64,000 nt of DNA from Paguma larvata (lineage: Eukaryota > Chordata > Mammalia > Carnivora > Viverridae), in the NCBI GenBank assembly GCA_030068075.1, contig CM057829.1, positions 90,851,889 through 90,915,888 of the forward strand. Reading direction: 5' to 3'. Within the stretch, counting starts at the first letter, position 1. Every line of letters starts with the position of its first letter. The notes beneath the pieces were generated by a model. It did not search any database. It was not told the DNA's origin and worked only from the letters and a program-made list of their open reading frames with translations. A program made the position numbers and the translations under genes. This document shows positions 22,500 through 33,359 of the stretch, piece by piece.

Positions 22500-23920
22500 A
22501 GAAAGTGTTCAGCAGGAAGTCAAAGATCAACTTTCCAATAATAGGGATGTTGGTCAAAAGTTACCCTGACACAACTGGAAACATGTATCTGACCACTAGT
22601 ATGTAAATGCACAAAAAATGTTTCTGGCAAATTAATGAACTGCATTATCCTACTCAAAGAAATATAAATTTATATAATTTATGCCTTACTTTTCAAGCCT
22701 AGCATTCTAAAAAAATCATGTATTTAATACTTCTTTTTAGTTTAGTAAATATCTCAACTAAAGGTACATTTGAGTAAGGGAAAATGCCTAATGAAAGAGA
22801 TTTCCTGGTATCATGGAATAGAGAAAAGAAAGAAGGAAATAACCCATTTCACACAATATAAACATAATCATTTGACTATACATATAGGTATTTAACAAAG
22901 GAATAGTTGGCTCTCAGATGATTAGCTTCATTATTCTGGGATATAATAGATTAAAAATCTGCTTTCCCTCTATCTAATGGATTCAATGCGGATAATGGAC
23001 TCAATGAGTTCAATTCATAATAACAGATAAAGGGTGTCTTGAAACCATGGACAGATTTATCATTGTCCATTGAATAAGAATTTTCCAAGGAAATCAAAAG
23101 AGAGATGTGTTTTAAAAATATTAGGTGATTTTGCAAAGATATAGATGGTCCCTTGTTTCTCTTGTACAAATAACAATGTGCTACAGTATGGCTTCGTGGC
23201 AACATATGGAGAAATTCTGCAGATTAAAAATGCATCCTTGTTGCTTACTTTCTTTCATTTCTAACAATGAGATAGACACAATATATCTGGCTGAGGTAGA
23301 TTTCCTACTCCTGTAATGCCTGTGAATACTTACAAGAATTCTTGAAAAACTTTGGGAGAGATTTTTAGTGAGCAGAAGAACTCCTGGGGAGATGAGAGTG
23401 GGCAAGTCAAACACCCTGGAGATGCTCATAATCAGAGCCAGCCCTGTTATACATCAGGGAGAGAAACAAGCTCAACACAACATGGTTTACTCAGAGTTAA
23501 TTTACATATATATTAAGTATATATTACTGCTTAGGAGATAATCACAGTTTTCAATATTTATAGTTTAGAATCAATGACAACATCACTTGCTGTGTATGGC
23601 ATTAGGGCAAAAACTGCTAATTAGGTGGAGTATTCTCAAATTAGTTTTATTTCACTGACTCGCTACAGGATAATTAGACTACATGATGGAATGAAAGTAT
23701 CTGTATTATGTGAGACATCTAATGTTGCAACACTGAAAAAAAAGAAATAAGCAGGGACAACAGAATGACAGTAGTGTGACTTGCATCTTTGTTGTGACAC
23801 AAGCATATCATACATAGCTATGAAACACATAATTTAACAAGTATGGTAAAAAAGAACTTATTTCATTTGCCTCCAAATTCCAAACACCCTGGAGGTAAAG
23901 TCTTTATGATGAACAAACCT
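22500..23920. other. Unassigned non-coding stretch
   Basis: About 1.4 kb without recognisable repeats or coding signal. Short frames at 22951-23205 and 23181-23429 on the minus strand show no family resemblance. Confidence 0.4.
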
Positions 23921-23924
23921 GTTA

Positions 23925-24150
23925 CATAGTAATTAAAGGTAAGCTCTGGAGTTAGAACCTCTGCATCCTAAAATTATCCCCACTGCTTACTAGTTGTATG
24001 GTCTTGGGCAAGTAACTTCTTTCTCCATGCCTCAGTTACTTTCTATATAAAGTGATGGTATCAATATCTATTTCATATAGTTGTTCTGAGAGTTAAATGA
24101 GCCAACTACTATAAAGGATTTATAATCGACTATGGCAGATTCACAATTAA
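23925..24150 (+). repeat. MIR SINE
   Basis: Near-complete MIR: 'agctctggagttagaacctc', the conserved core 'tggtcttgggcaagtaactt', 'atgcctcagttactttc', and 'gttgttctgagagttaaatg'. The core is well kept, as usual for MIR. Confidence 0.92.
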
Positions 24151-24154
24151 TGTG

Positions 24155-24715
24155 ATCTACTAGTGTTATGCTCTAAAATGCATTCCATTTCATTTGCTTG
24201 TTTTACCACTGTTTGTTTATCACTGACAGCTAGATAGGTATCAATCATCTATCTAATATTTTCTGGTTCCAAAAAAAAAAAATAGCCATCACATGCTCTT
24301 TTATTAACAAGAAACACATACAAATTTATTTTATAATTATTGTCATGTCATTCTAAGTTTTCCTTATTTATTTGAACACTTTTTTTGTACAGTCATTTTT
24401 AATGGTCATAAGCAATAAATGTAAATTCCACACAAGACATCCATGCATTATTGAAGAGAATTCCATTTCATTTAGAAAGGAATACTGTATTACCTATTTG
24501 AGCAGAAGTGTAATTATATACATTTTTAATGATTGTATAAAATTAGAGGATTGTGTTTTAGTCCAGATCCCAGTGAAAAATTAACTTTCTGCAAAAATTA
24601 CTTAAAACGCCTTAGGAGAAAAAAGTAGATTTTGTTAGAGATCACAGAAGACAGACAACACTTTTATTAAAGAGAGTCACAGACCTGAAAAATAATGCAT
24701 AATTCCTTAGCATTG
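24155..24715. other. Unassigned AT-rich stretch
   Basis: No gene or repeat was recognised. The 71-codon plus frame at 24372-24584 has no family resemblance. Confidence 0.4.
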
Positions 24716-24717
24716 TG

Positions 24718-24718
<1 letters not shown>

Positions 24719-24762
<44 letters not shown>

Positions 24763-24766
24763 TATG
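24719..24766. repeat. (TG)n microsatellite
   Basis: About 18 uninterrupted TG units, followed by interrupted TATG/TGTA units. It is long enough to be polymorphic. Confidence 0.97.
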
Positions 24767-25059
24767 CATATGAAATCTGGGAAGCAATAAAACAAGTGAA
24801 TAAATTGATGACTAAGTTAATGTAGAGGAAATTAGCTACAAGAAATTTGCTGATTAGTATCATTAATTTTTTGCCAGTAAATTAGAACTCTTAAATCAAA
24901 TAAATCCTATAAAATCATCTCATAAAAATCATATAATCACATATTAATATTTGTGTGAGAGAGACAGAAAACATAAGAATGGAGAACTATGACCAAACTT
25001 AAATCATTTTTTAAAAGTAAACTTGTGCTAAAATAACCAGAACCAGAACTTATAAGATT

Positions 25060-25930
25060 GTTTTAAAATTTCCTTGGAATAATAAAGATCTAAGAGAAGC
25101 TAAATCTGTTTTATTTTTTTCAAGAAGAAAAGATGTGAGGAGAAGTATCTTCTTTAAGTTTTAAAAGGTAGGATAATAGTAATAGTAATAAATAGTAATA
25201 GTAATAGAACGAAGCAAGCAAGGAATGAAAACTATGATGCATAAAATGGAATTGATAACTTAGAGACTAAGAAATGTGTTTTTTAAATCCTTGATTTTAA
25301 ATAGATAAACAAAGTAAGATTTTGTAGCCAGTTTTAGAGAAAACTCTCACTTAGGAAAAATAAAAGTAGATTTCAATTGAAAATTTTGTAACACGTGTAG
25401 ATATGGAATTCATATATGTTAAAGATCTAAATGTGAAAGGTAAAATTAATATAGCTATTAGTATTTACTATATAACTATCTAGAATCTATTTTGCCTACT
25501 AGTATGGATAATTTCGAAAAAGGACTTTAGCACAAGGCTAAATAAATAAATGGATATATTCATAAAGAAAGAAATAGCATTAATTTTATTTCATCAAAAT
25601 TATGGATTTCTGCACAGAGTGCCAACATAAACTCAACAGACCAATAACGGCTTGTAAAATTTTTAATACACACAAAAACTATGAGCAAAATGATTCAAAA
25701 ATCTTGTGTACATCACCCAGAAACACAGTAGAAACACAGATAAGAGTATAGATTGGTAACACTCAGAAGCGGAAACCTGAATGATAGTAAAGCTATGAAG
25801 AAATTCTCAAACCATTAGGAATAGGAAAAACAATATTTAAGGCGACAATGAAATACATGCCAGTTTTCCCCATCATGTTTGAAATATTAGAAAATTGTAT
25901 GATGCCAGAGTCTAAGTGGTCTTATACAAC
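25060..25930 (+). repeat. Very old L1/HAL1-type ORF2 fragment
   Basis: Order and wording follow the ORF2 C-terminal third: 'gatctaaatgtgaaaggtaa' near 25424, 'tcgaaaaaggactttagcac' near 25514, 'atggatttctgcacagagtg' near 25602, and 'ggaataggaaaaacaatatt' near 25820. No open frame survives. A short (TAG/TAA)n run sits at 25174-25207. Confidence 0.55.
25174..25207. repeat. (AATAGT)n short tandem repeat
   Basis: About six imperfect units of AATAGT/AATAAATAGT. Confidence 0.85.
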
Positions 25931-26153
25931 ACAATGATAAGAGTGCATTCTATTACTTTGACTGTATTCTGTCGGTTAGGAGCAAGTCAGAACTCTTGCC
26001 CACACTTCTTGAGGAGGAGATTATAAAAGGTAATGAATACTGGAAGGTCAGGAAAACATTTGAGGTCACTTTAGGGTTTGTCTGTCACAGTCTGCCCTCT
26101 GACTCCTTAAGACTTAAGCCCATATAGTAACTTCCTCCTAAAGTTCTCAAAGG

Positions 26154-26534
26154 TGATGGTCAGTTTTATATGTCAAGTTGGCCAAGCTATAATCCCTAGT
26201 TATTCAATAAAACAGTAACCTCGGTGTTACTTCAGAGGTGTTTTTGTAGAGGTAATTATGTCTGCAACCACTTGACTTTATGTGAAAGACATTATTTTAG
26301 ATAATTTGGGTAGGATTCAGTCAATTGACAGGCCTTAAAAGCAGAACGGAGGTTTACCTGAAGAAGAAATTCTGCCTGTGGACTTCAGCTTCAAATTTGT
26401 GCCTGAGAGTTCAGTACCACTGTGGCTTCTGGACTTGTCTGTACAGCCCTGACAACCAAATAAGTCAATTCCATAAAATAATTTTCTTTGTATATAAAGA
26501 GAATTACTACTAGTTATATTTTTCTGACTGATAC
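26154..26534 (+). repeat. Old LTR-like interspersed repeat
   Basis: Starts TGATGGTCAGTTTTATATGT and ends TTTTTCTGACTGATAC. Those ends and the middle text ('ccttaaaagcagaacggagg', 'gccctgacaaccaaataagt') belong to a common mammalian repeat that I recognise but cannot name with certainty; it is probably an ERVL-type LTR. A short frame at 26325-26513 inside it is not a gene. Confidence 0.55.
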
Positions 26535-26539
26535 ATCAA

Positions 26540-28515
26540 GAGTTTCATCATATAAGAGCATCAGCTCAAAGATCAAAACCTCATCATCTAAACCACATCC
26601 AGGTACTGAGAAGTTTTCTGGGTTTAATCCCTTAAATATGGCTCATGGGGCACACAATTCTTTCCAGCTTTGGACCTGTGAACCTAAAGAGAAGTTATCT
26701 GTTCCCAACATACCCACCATTGTAATGGTGCAACAGACATAATTTAAAAACTGTAGACATTTTGGTTGAAAACAGGAATGAATGGAAGGGGATTTCCTCT
26801 TTTACTTTCTTTACCCATTAATTGCAACAAAGTTCCCCCCTCACAAGCCCTCCTCAGATGTACTCTTTATTGTGGAGAACTGTTCATTGTAGTTCTCTTC
26901 TTGTGACATCTTTTCATATCATATACTGATCTTTATTTCTTTGTAGCCCCTTTTTTATGTTATGATTTGAGTTTACAGATATATAAGAGATTTGTGTAAA
27001 ATTAAATTGCACTGCAATTTCTCATTCAATGTGCCAATTGGATTAATTTATGAAAGAGAAAAAATGATAAAGATAAATACACTCAGCTTATATTAAAACT
27101 ATAAATTTCATTAATTATGAAGAAAACATTAAAAAGAGATCATGTAATAGTGGAAGGTAGTTATCAATATCCTTTTTTGAAGGACTTACAGTTAGGAGGA
27201 GTGCGTCCAGCACAGCTAGTACAGTAAAAACAAACAAATAATATAGTACTAGACAAAAAGTCTACATGAATATTTGTTTTACAATTAAAGAGTATATAAT
27301 AGAATCAGTGTTTCAGAAATAAAAAGCTTGTTCTGAAGACTCACAGGCCACAGCATGTTTCAGTGTAATCAATAAAGAATAAACAACACTGAGATTTGTT
27401 GTTGACATTTGGAACAGGGAGTTTATAGAAACCCATTCTAGTGAAGGAAGATGCTCTGTAGAATTTTAACTTGTGATCTTTTATTTTTCCTTTATCTGCT
27501 GTTTTTAAAAAGCTTCAGAGAGAGACTTTTGATAACTTTAGGAGGATAAACCGTCCTGTTTCAGGGACAGTATTTTGACTGTGTGAGGGTGAGAAGTCAA
27601 CAGAGATGAAGGAAACAAGCCTCTTAATCTTTGTAGTCTTTGCACTACATAGAGGCAATCATGCTCCAGAAATGGAAGAAGATTTAACATTTATTCCTTA
27701 ATGGTTCTATAGAAAATACTGCTTTCTAAAATTTAGTTTTATTTGAAAATTATCTTTATATTACTTTTCCATAAAAAAAATAATTTCAAAAATTGAAAAA
27801 GAAAACAATTGAATGTCATGGAAATAGTCCATGGACTGAAACGGCATGATATCTAAACACAAAGAGTGCCGAGTGTTTTAGTGGCAGCTAGAATATTGAG
27901 GATCACAAAAACTAGGCTGTGGTCCTCCTGAGATCCCAAAGCTTGCCAACAGGATTTCATTTGGCTTGGGTAGGGTGGGGAGAGGGATGAGAGGGAGAGA
28001 TTAATTTTGTTAATTTTCTCATGTTTCATGGTGATAAAAAAAATGAAAAAAACGATGATGAAGTTTAAAATATGGGTTTCTTCAGAATGCTTAAGGTAAT
28101 CACTAGAGGAAGAAAAAGAAATACACATATCCTAATTCATTGGATGGGGTAAGAGTTCACCAAGAGGACACACAAAATGCACAAAACCTGAAAGCACCAT
28201 GCAGTGGATGCTCCCAAGCCAAATTAGATGGTCTTATCAGACAAAAGAAAAAACACCAAGGGCATCATGTCTATATTGTATTCCTTTTGAACTGCTGCAT
28301 TCAGGTGCTATTTTAGTAGCAGAACCTACTAAGCTCCAAGGAAAAATACTGTGTCAACTAATACAGCTTTGCGTCATTCCTTCATTTTAAATTGCACATG
28401 AGCTATAAAATGTGTTAGTGACTGTACTCTTTAAATATCATATTTTAATATTTTGTTTCATTTTTTATGTTTTTTTTACATACGCGTGTGCACACATGTG
28501 CATTCACATACACAT
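26540..28515. other. Unassigned non-coding stretch
   Basis: About 2 kb with no recognisable gene or repeat. Small frames at 26488-26742 and 27853-28128 show no known domain, and the latter is rich in low-complexity Ser/Phe. Confidence 0.4.
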
Positions 28516-28519
28516 CTCC

Positions 28520-28850
28520 TGTCTAGCCCCGTCAGAATCTTCTCCTAAATATAATTTCCATGAGTCTCCTGGCTCCATGTCACAAACATGACCTGCCTGG
28601 ACTAGTGTAGCAACATTCATATCATTTCCTCTTTTGCCACCAAAATTCCATTTTTTACAAGCCAGCCCATGTGATTCTGAAAAACTTAGATCATATTACT
28701 CGCTTGCTCAAAACTTTTTCACCATTTCAGTAAGAGTAAAATCAAAATTCCATGACACGACTTACATCTTACAATCTGTTTTCATAATGTTTTCTATTTA
28801 AGTTCCGGTTTATTTTCCTCCTTATTATGCAAGTAATAATAAGTGATGGC
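28520..28850. repeat. Ancient interspersed repeat fragment, class unassigned
   Basis: The text 'gacctgcctggactagtgta' and then 'tcatattactcgcttgctca', 'aaaactttttcaccatttca' and 'gtaagagtaaaatcaaaatt' follows a repeat common in mammals (family wording: gatcatgtcactcccctgct). I could not settle the class. Confidence 0.45.
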
Positions 28851-28947
28851 CTCCCCCTCTAACACTTTTCCTGGTATCATTACAGCTCCCACGGAGAACA
28901 ATAACTGGTGGACTGGTATATATTTCCAGGCAAATTTTCTATTTCCA

Positions 28948-29262
28948 GGTGTTTTAATTGCCTATTGCTGCTATAACAAACTAACACAATCTCAGTGCTT
29001 GAGCAACACAAATGTATTTATTTAATGTTCTCTTTGTCGAAAGTTAGTCATGGGTTTCACTGGGTGAAAATCAAGATATTACCAGGGCTTTTACCTTTCT
29101 GAAGGCTTTAGGAGAAAAAAATCGTGTTGCTTTTTCAACTTCTAGGGACTTCCTGTATTCCCTGGCTCCCTGCCTGCTTCTTCCATCTTCAAAGGTGGCA
29201 TTGGGGGGGCTCTAGTTTTTCCACACTACCATCTCTTATTCAGAGAACCAGCTGTAGACTGT
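28948..29262 (-). repeat. MLT1-type LTR (ERVL-MaLR)
   Basis: On the minus strand this reads as an MLT1 LTR. Plus-strand landmarks are 'attgcctattgctgctataa', 'ggtgaaaatcaagatattac', 'ttccctggctccctgcctgc' and 'cttccatcttcaaaggtggc', all in the order of an inverted MLT1. Confidence 0.75.
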
Positions 29263-29375
29263 TCTTTTAAAGTCTTTATATTTTAGCAATGAGTATTTTC
29301 CTGAATAATGTCATCTATAACATGATTTAAAAATCTATCTTTTTAGAATCAATAACCAATTCCCCTGGACTATAT

Positions 29376-29968
29376 ACAATCGATTCTGCTATAACACAAC
29401 ATAGGCATTCCTAAAAACATTGTGGTATGCATAATTGCTCAATAAAAATACAATTTTACTGGATATATGGGATAGGGGAAAGCATACTAAAAAATCTCAT
29501 CAATACCACATTGAAAACAAAAAAATAATCACCCAAGGAAAAACAGTGATAGTTTTATATTTATTAAATGGTTAACAGGCACATAAGTATGACAGTAAAT
29601 ATGGTACTTAAGCTAGAAAAATTAGATGGTTTGTAGAAGTGAATGTCAGAAGGGTGCAGCTTATGAGTGTGAAGTGGTAGAAGGAGGAGAAAATTATAAC
29701 ACTAGACGTACATGGGTGTGGCTCATAACACACACAATGAACTGAAGTAGCTGGTAATTGCAATGTGTGTGAGAATATGTTTTGTACATTCCTATGAGGC
29801 TCCACTTTGCTGGGTGCAGTTTGCTGCATTCGTTTAGTGCTTTTCTAGGATGAAATTACACATGAGCAAACAGGAAATTTCCATTATATTCAATGTTTTC
29901 TGTGATATATCAATTCTATTGGAACAAAGTCACGTTGTAAAAACAAGCATTATAGCAGAACTGACTAT
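29376..29968. mobile_element. TIR-bounded DNA element, family unassigned
   Basis: The left end has TTCTGCTATAA at 29384-29394 and the right end has its exact complement TTATAGCAGAA at 29950-29960; similarity extends a few bases outward on each side. The flanks are TA-rich (ACTATA / CTATAA), which fits a TA target duplication as in the Tc1/mariner-pogo group. It is about 590 bp long with no transposase frame, so it is a non-autonomous copy. The short minus frame at 29608-29829 is not convincing. Confidence 0.55.
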
Positions 29969-30180
29969 AATTAGAAATGCGACCTGAATCACAGCTTACA
30001 TTTTTATATATGTACGAGTCTCTTTCCACATTTTCTGTGTATTTCCTCTGAGCTATTTGTTTCCTGGACACTGTCATGTAGTCAGTTATTATAATTAATT
30101 GAACCAATTTCTTATTTTTCTTTTTAAGCATATTCTTAGTCATTATTACACCTTTTATTTCCTACACACATTTCAGAATG

Positions 30181-30690
30181 TTTTTTTTTAATCTGGATGT
30201 GCTTTTATTAAAATAGTATTGAATATATAAAATGAGAAAAATATATTTTTACAACATAATGGTGCAGATTTCTTGGTTCTAAAATTTCCCACAGTGGAGC
30301 CCTCTGACTTCAGTTAGGCTACTAACCCTGGAACATCAGTGGGTGCTCTTGATCTACTCTATCACAGTATATTTCCTTGGGAATATTTCACCTTGGAAAA
30401 TTTTTATTCACCCTGTTATCAGACTAAGACCTAGACTTAAGCTGTTCTAGTATATCCCTGAGAAAATGCCGTGAATCGGGTTGAATTGGAGGGCAATTCA
30501 TTCTTGCAATCTTCTTCCTATAACTCTTGGGCAGCGTGTGCTCCTAAAAAGAGCCTGAGTTGAGGGTACAATTCAGGGTCTGACCATTTGTAATTGGTTA
30601 CGTTAAATTTGTTCCAAGGCCACAAAATTAAAACTCCAAGGATATTTGATCCCTTATAAACATAGAGATTTAATGATACAAATTATGATC
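30181..30690 (-). pseudogene. Candidate processed pseudogene, source gene unknown
   Basis: On the minus strand the unit ends with AATAAA (in 'ttttattaaaatag', about 30203-30208 on plus), then about 13 bases, then a run of at least nine A (T-run at 30181-30189). This is the layout of a reverse-transcribed mRNA. Upstream, a frame from about 30685 down to about 30440 reads with a single stop: blocks include LILWPWNKFNVTNYKWSDPE, then LYPQLRLFLGAHAAQEL, a stop, and STRFTAFSQGYTRTA ending in TAA. I do not recognise the protein. No target duplication was found, so its 5' end is open. It could instead be a fragment of an unidentified repeat. Confidence 0.4.
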
Positions 30691-30699
30691 AAAGAAGAA

Positions 30700-31195
30700 T
30701 AAAACAAGTACAGTAATAAAGACATAGGCGAGATGATAGGTTGGAATCAAAAAAGGAACAACTAAATGTGACACAGGTGTCTAGAAAAAAATTCAAGGAA
30801 TGGCATCTGTGCTAAGGTAAGTAGTAAGTTATGTTTTGGTAAACAGAAGGGAAACAGACATGATAGCTTGAAAGGATATTATGAACACATGTTTTGAGTA
30901 GTCATATTGACCCACTTTTTGAAAATAGAGTAGTCCAACTGACCAGAGTGTCATATGTTTAGAGAAAAGTATTGAGATACAGTTCTATGCTGGGATGGGC
31001 TGAGATAGTAGAGAGCATGTGGCAAGCTTGTTTTGGAAGTCACTAGGACAAAATATGTTGGAAGCCATTATACATATGGCTACAAGACTTTGTTGAAAAT
31101 GAGAAAGAGAAAGGTTTATTAATTGATAGAGGAAAACATAACACCTTACAAAGAAATTATAAAACCAACAAATGGGAATTGAAGCATCATGGCAG
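30700..31195. other. Unassigned non-coding stretch
   Basis: No gene or clear repeat was recognised. Confidence 0.4.
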
Positions 31196-31199
31196 GTAA

Positions 31200-31375
31200 G
31201 ACTGAGACTTGCACTAAACTTCATAGGCTCAAGCTTTGTTTCACTATATCCTAGATGTTGGTAACCATCTTAGGCAAGTTAGTTAATATTTCTATGCCAA
31301 GGTTTCTTTATCTTTAAAGTGATAGTGAAGATAATAAAAGTTTTTAGATTATTGTGAAGATTAAAATGGAAGAGT
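31200..31375 (+). repeat. MIR SINE, 5' part (split by L1)
   Basis: Core 'aggcaagttagttaatattt', then 'ctatgccaaggtttctttat' and 'ttattgtgaagattaaaatg'. The 3' remainder resumes at 32835 after an L1 insertion. Confidence 0.8.
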
Positions 31376-32262
31376 CGCATCCTCTAAAACAGCCAAGAAT
31401 ATGCAATGAGGAAAGGAGAGTCTCATCAATAAATGGTGTTCAAAAAACTAAACGACTATATTCAAAAGAATGAAAATAGGTTCCTATTTTACACCATACA
31501 CAAAAATCAACTCAAAATGGGTTAAAGATTTGATAATTAAGACCTGAAACTATTATAGGAGGTAAGCTTGACATTGGTCTTGGCAATGATTTTTTTTTTA
31601 TTTGACATCAAAAACAAAGGAACAACATCAAAAATGAACAAGCAGAATTATATTAAACAAACAAACAAAAAAACTTTGTAAGAAAAGGAAACCATCAACA
31701 AAATGAAATTGCAACTTACAGAACGGAGAAAATATTTGCAAATCGTATATCTGTTAAGCATTATAAAACATAAACTCATACAATTCAATAACAAAAACAC
31801 AAACAACTTGATGAAAAAAAAAGAGGGCAGTGGAACTGAATAGATGTTTTTTCGAAGAAGATATACAGATGAACAACAGGTACATGAAAGGTGCTTAACA
31901 TCTCTAATCATCAGGGAAATGCTAGTCAAAACCGCAAGACAATATCACCTCATACCCCTTAGAATGGCTGCTATCAAAAAGAATGAGATAACAAGTAATG
32001 ACAAGGATGTGAAGAAAGGGAACCCTTGTATATTGTTGGTTGTAATGTAAGTTGGTGTAACCACAACAGCAGAAAGTATGGAAGCGCCTCAAAAAATTAA
32101 TAATACAACTACCGTATGATCAAACAGTTCCATTTCTGGGTATATATCCAAAGAAAACAAAATCACTATGTTCAGGAGATATCTGCACCCTCATGCTTAT
32201 TGCACTGTTGTATACAATAGCCAAGACATGTAAACAACATAAGTGCCCACTGAATTATAAAG

Positions 32263-32263
<1 letters not shown>

Positions 32264-32312
<49 letters not shown>
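32264..32312. repeat. (AT)n microsatellite
   Basis: About 24 uninterrupted AT units, at the point of L1 ORF2 that normally holds a short TATATATA before AATGGAATATT. Confidence 0.97.
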
Positions 32313-32313
<1 letters not shown>

Positions 32314-32638
32314 GGAATATTGTATAAGACAGAAGGAAAAGGAAATCGTGCCATTTGCCACAACATAAATGTACCTTGTGGGCATTATGCTAAGTGAAAT
32401 AAGTCAGAGAAAGACAATTCTAAACAAACAGAGCTCATGGAAACAGAAAACAGATCAGTGATTGTCAAATATGGTGGTTGTGGAGTGGAGGAAGTAGGTA
32501 AAGTTGGTAAAAAGTATAAATTTCCAACTATTAGGTAAATAAGTCCAGGGGATATGAGGCACAGCATTTTCATTATAGCTAACAGCACTGTCTTCTTTAT
32601 TTAAAATTCGCTAAGAGAATCAATCTTACAAGCTTTCA

Positions 32639-32645
32639 TCACACA

Positions 32646-32680
<35 letters not shown>
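32639..32680. repeat. (AC)n microsatellite
   Basis: About 19 AC units with one early interruption (ACAGAC), within the L1 3' UTR. Confidence 0.97.
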
Positions 32681-32681
<1 letters not shown>

Positions 32682-32834
32682 ATTTGTAGCTTTGAGGTAA
32701 TGGATGTTAATAAATTTACTGTGGTAATCATTTTATAATATATGTGTATATATAAAATTATTATGTTGTACACCTTAAACTGATAAAACATTATATTGTC
32801 AATTATGTCTCAATAAAACTAGAAAGATAAACAG

Positions 32835-32910
32835 AGTTAATGCACATGAAATAGAAACATTTCTGGCACATAGTTAATGATTCATAAATATTAATTTGTA
32901 TTCTTATTAC
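32835..32910 (+). repeat. MIR SINE, 3' part
   Basis: 'cagagttaatgcacatgaaa', then 'tttctggcacatagttaatg' and 'attcataaatattaatttg' continue the MIR that stops at 31375, in the right order and strand. Confidence 0.8.
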
Positions 32911-33113
32911 CATCGACCTTGCTACAAAGTGTTATCATAATATCATTCTAAAGAAGAGGGCAACCACATCAAGTCTTTGTATTAATGACTCACATTCATT
33001 TAACCTCTTTGTGAATCCATTCTATCATATTCATCTTCCTTTATTTCCTTTTTCATCTTACTTTAGGGAACCATGAATGCAGGGCATATCATACAATAAG
33101 ATTAGAATCTATT

Positions 33114-33339
33114 GGGGAGCCTGGGTGGCTCAGTCAGTTAAGCGTCCGACATCAGCTCAGGTCATGATCTCGCAGCTCATGGGTTCGAGTCCCACACCGG
33201 GCTCTGTGCTAACAGCTCAGACCTGGATCCTGCTTCGGATTTGTGTCTCCCTCTCTCTCTGCCCGTCCCATGCTCATGTTCTGTCTTTCTCTCAAAATTA
33301 AATTTAAAAAATGTTAACATATTTTTTAATTAAAAAAAA
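33114..33339 (+). repeat. CAN-SINE, near-intact head
   Basis: A plus-strand copy, GGGGAGCCTGGGTGGCTCAG at its start, with a CT-rich middle and an A-rich tail. The target duplication is AAGATTAGAATCTATT at 33098-33113 and AAGAATAAAATCTATT at 33340-33355 (two mismatches). Confidence 0.96.
33126..33192 (+). promoter_or_regulatory. RNA polymerase III A and B boxes of a SINE
   Basis: A box TGGCTCAGTCA at 33126-33136 and B box GGTTCGAGTCC at 33182-33192, spaced as in a tRNA gene. This is the best-preserved internal promoter among the SINEs here. Activity is not implied. Confidence 0.75.
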
Positions 33340-33359
33340 AAGAATAAAATCTATTTACC

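Larger units (their letters stand above)
31385..32834 (+). repeat. L1 ORF2 C-terminal end plus 3' UTR, inserted in a MIR
   Basis: Begins with 'ccaagaatatgcaatgagga' (ORF2, before the C-terminal third) and ends 'tcaattatgtctcaataaaa', the terminal text of an L1M/MB-type 3' UTR. One frame (31844-32050) still reads FFRRRYTDEQQVHERCLTSL. It holds the (AT)n and (AC)n tracts below. 5'-truncated and diverged. Confidence 0.85.

Noticed and set aside
24719..24766. Regulatory Z-DNA or functional element at (TG)n
   Set aside because: A simple microsatellite; nothing nearby suggests a promoter.
33126..33192. tRNA-Lys gene
   Set aside because: The A and B boxes are present but the cloverleaf is not, and the sequence runs straight into SINE body and tail with target duplications.
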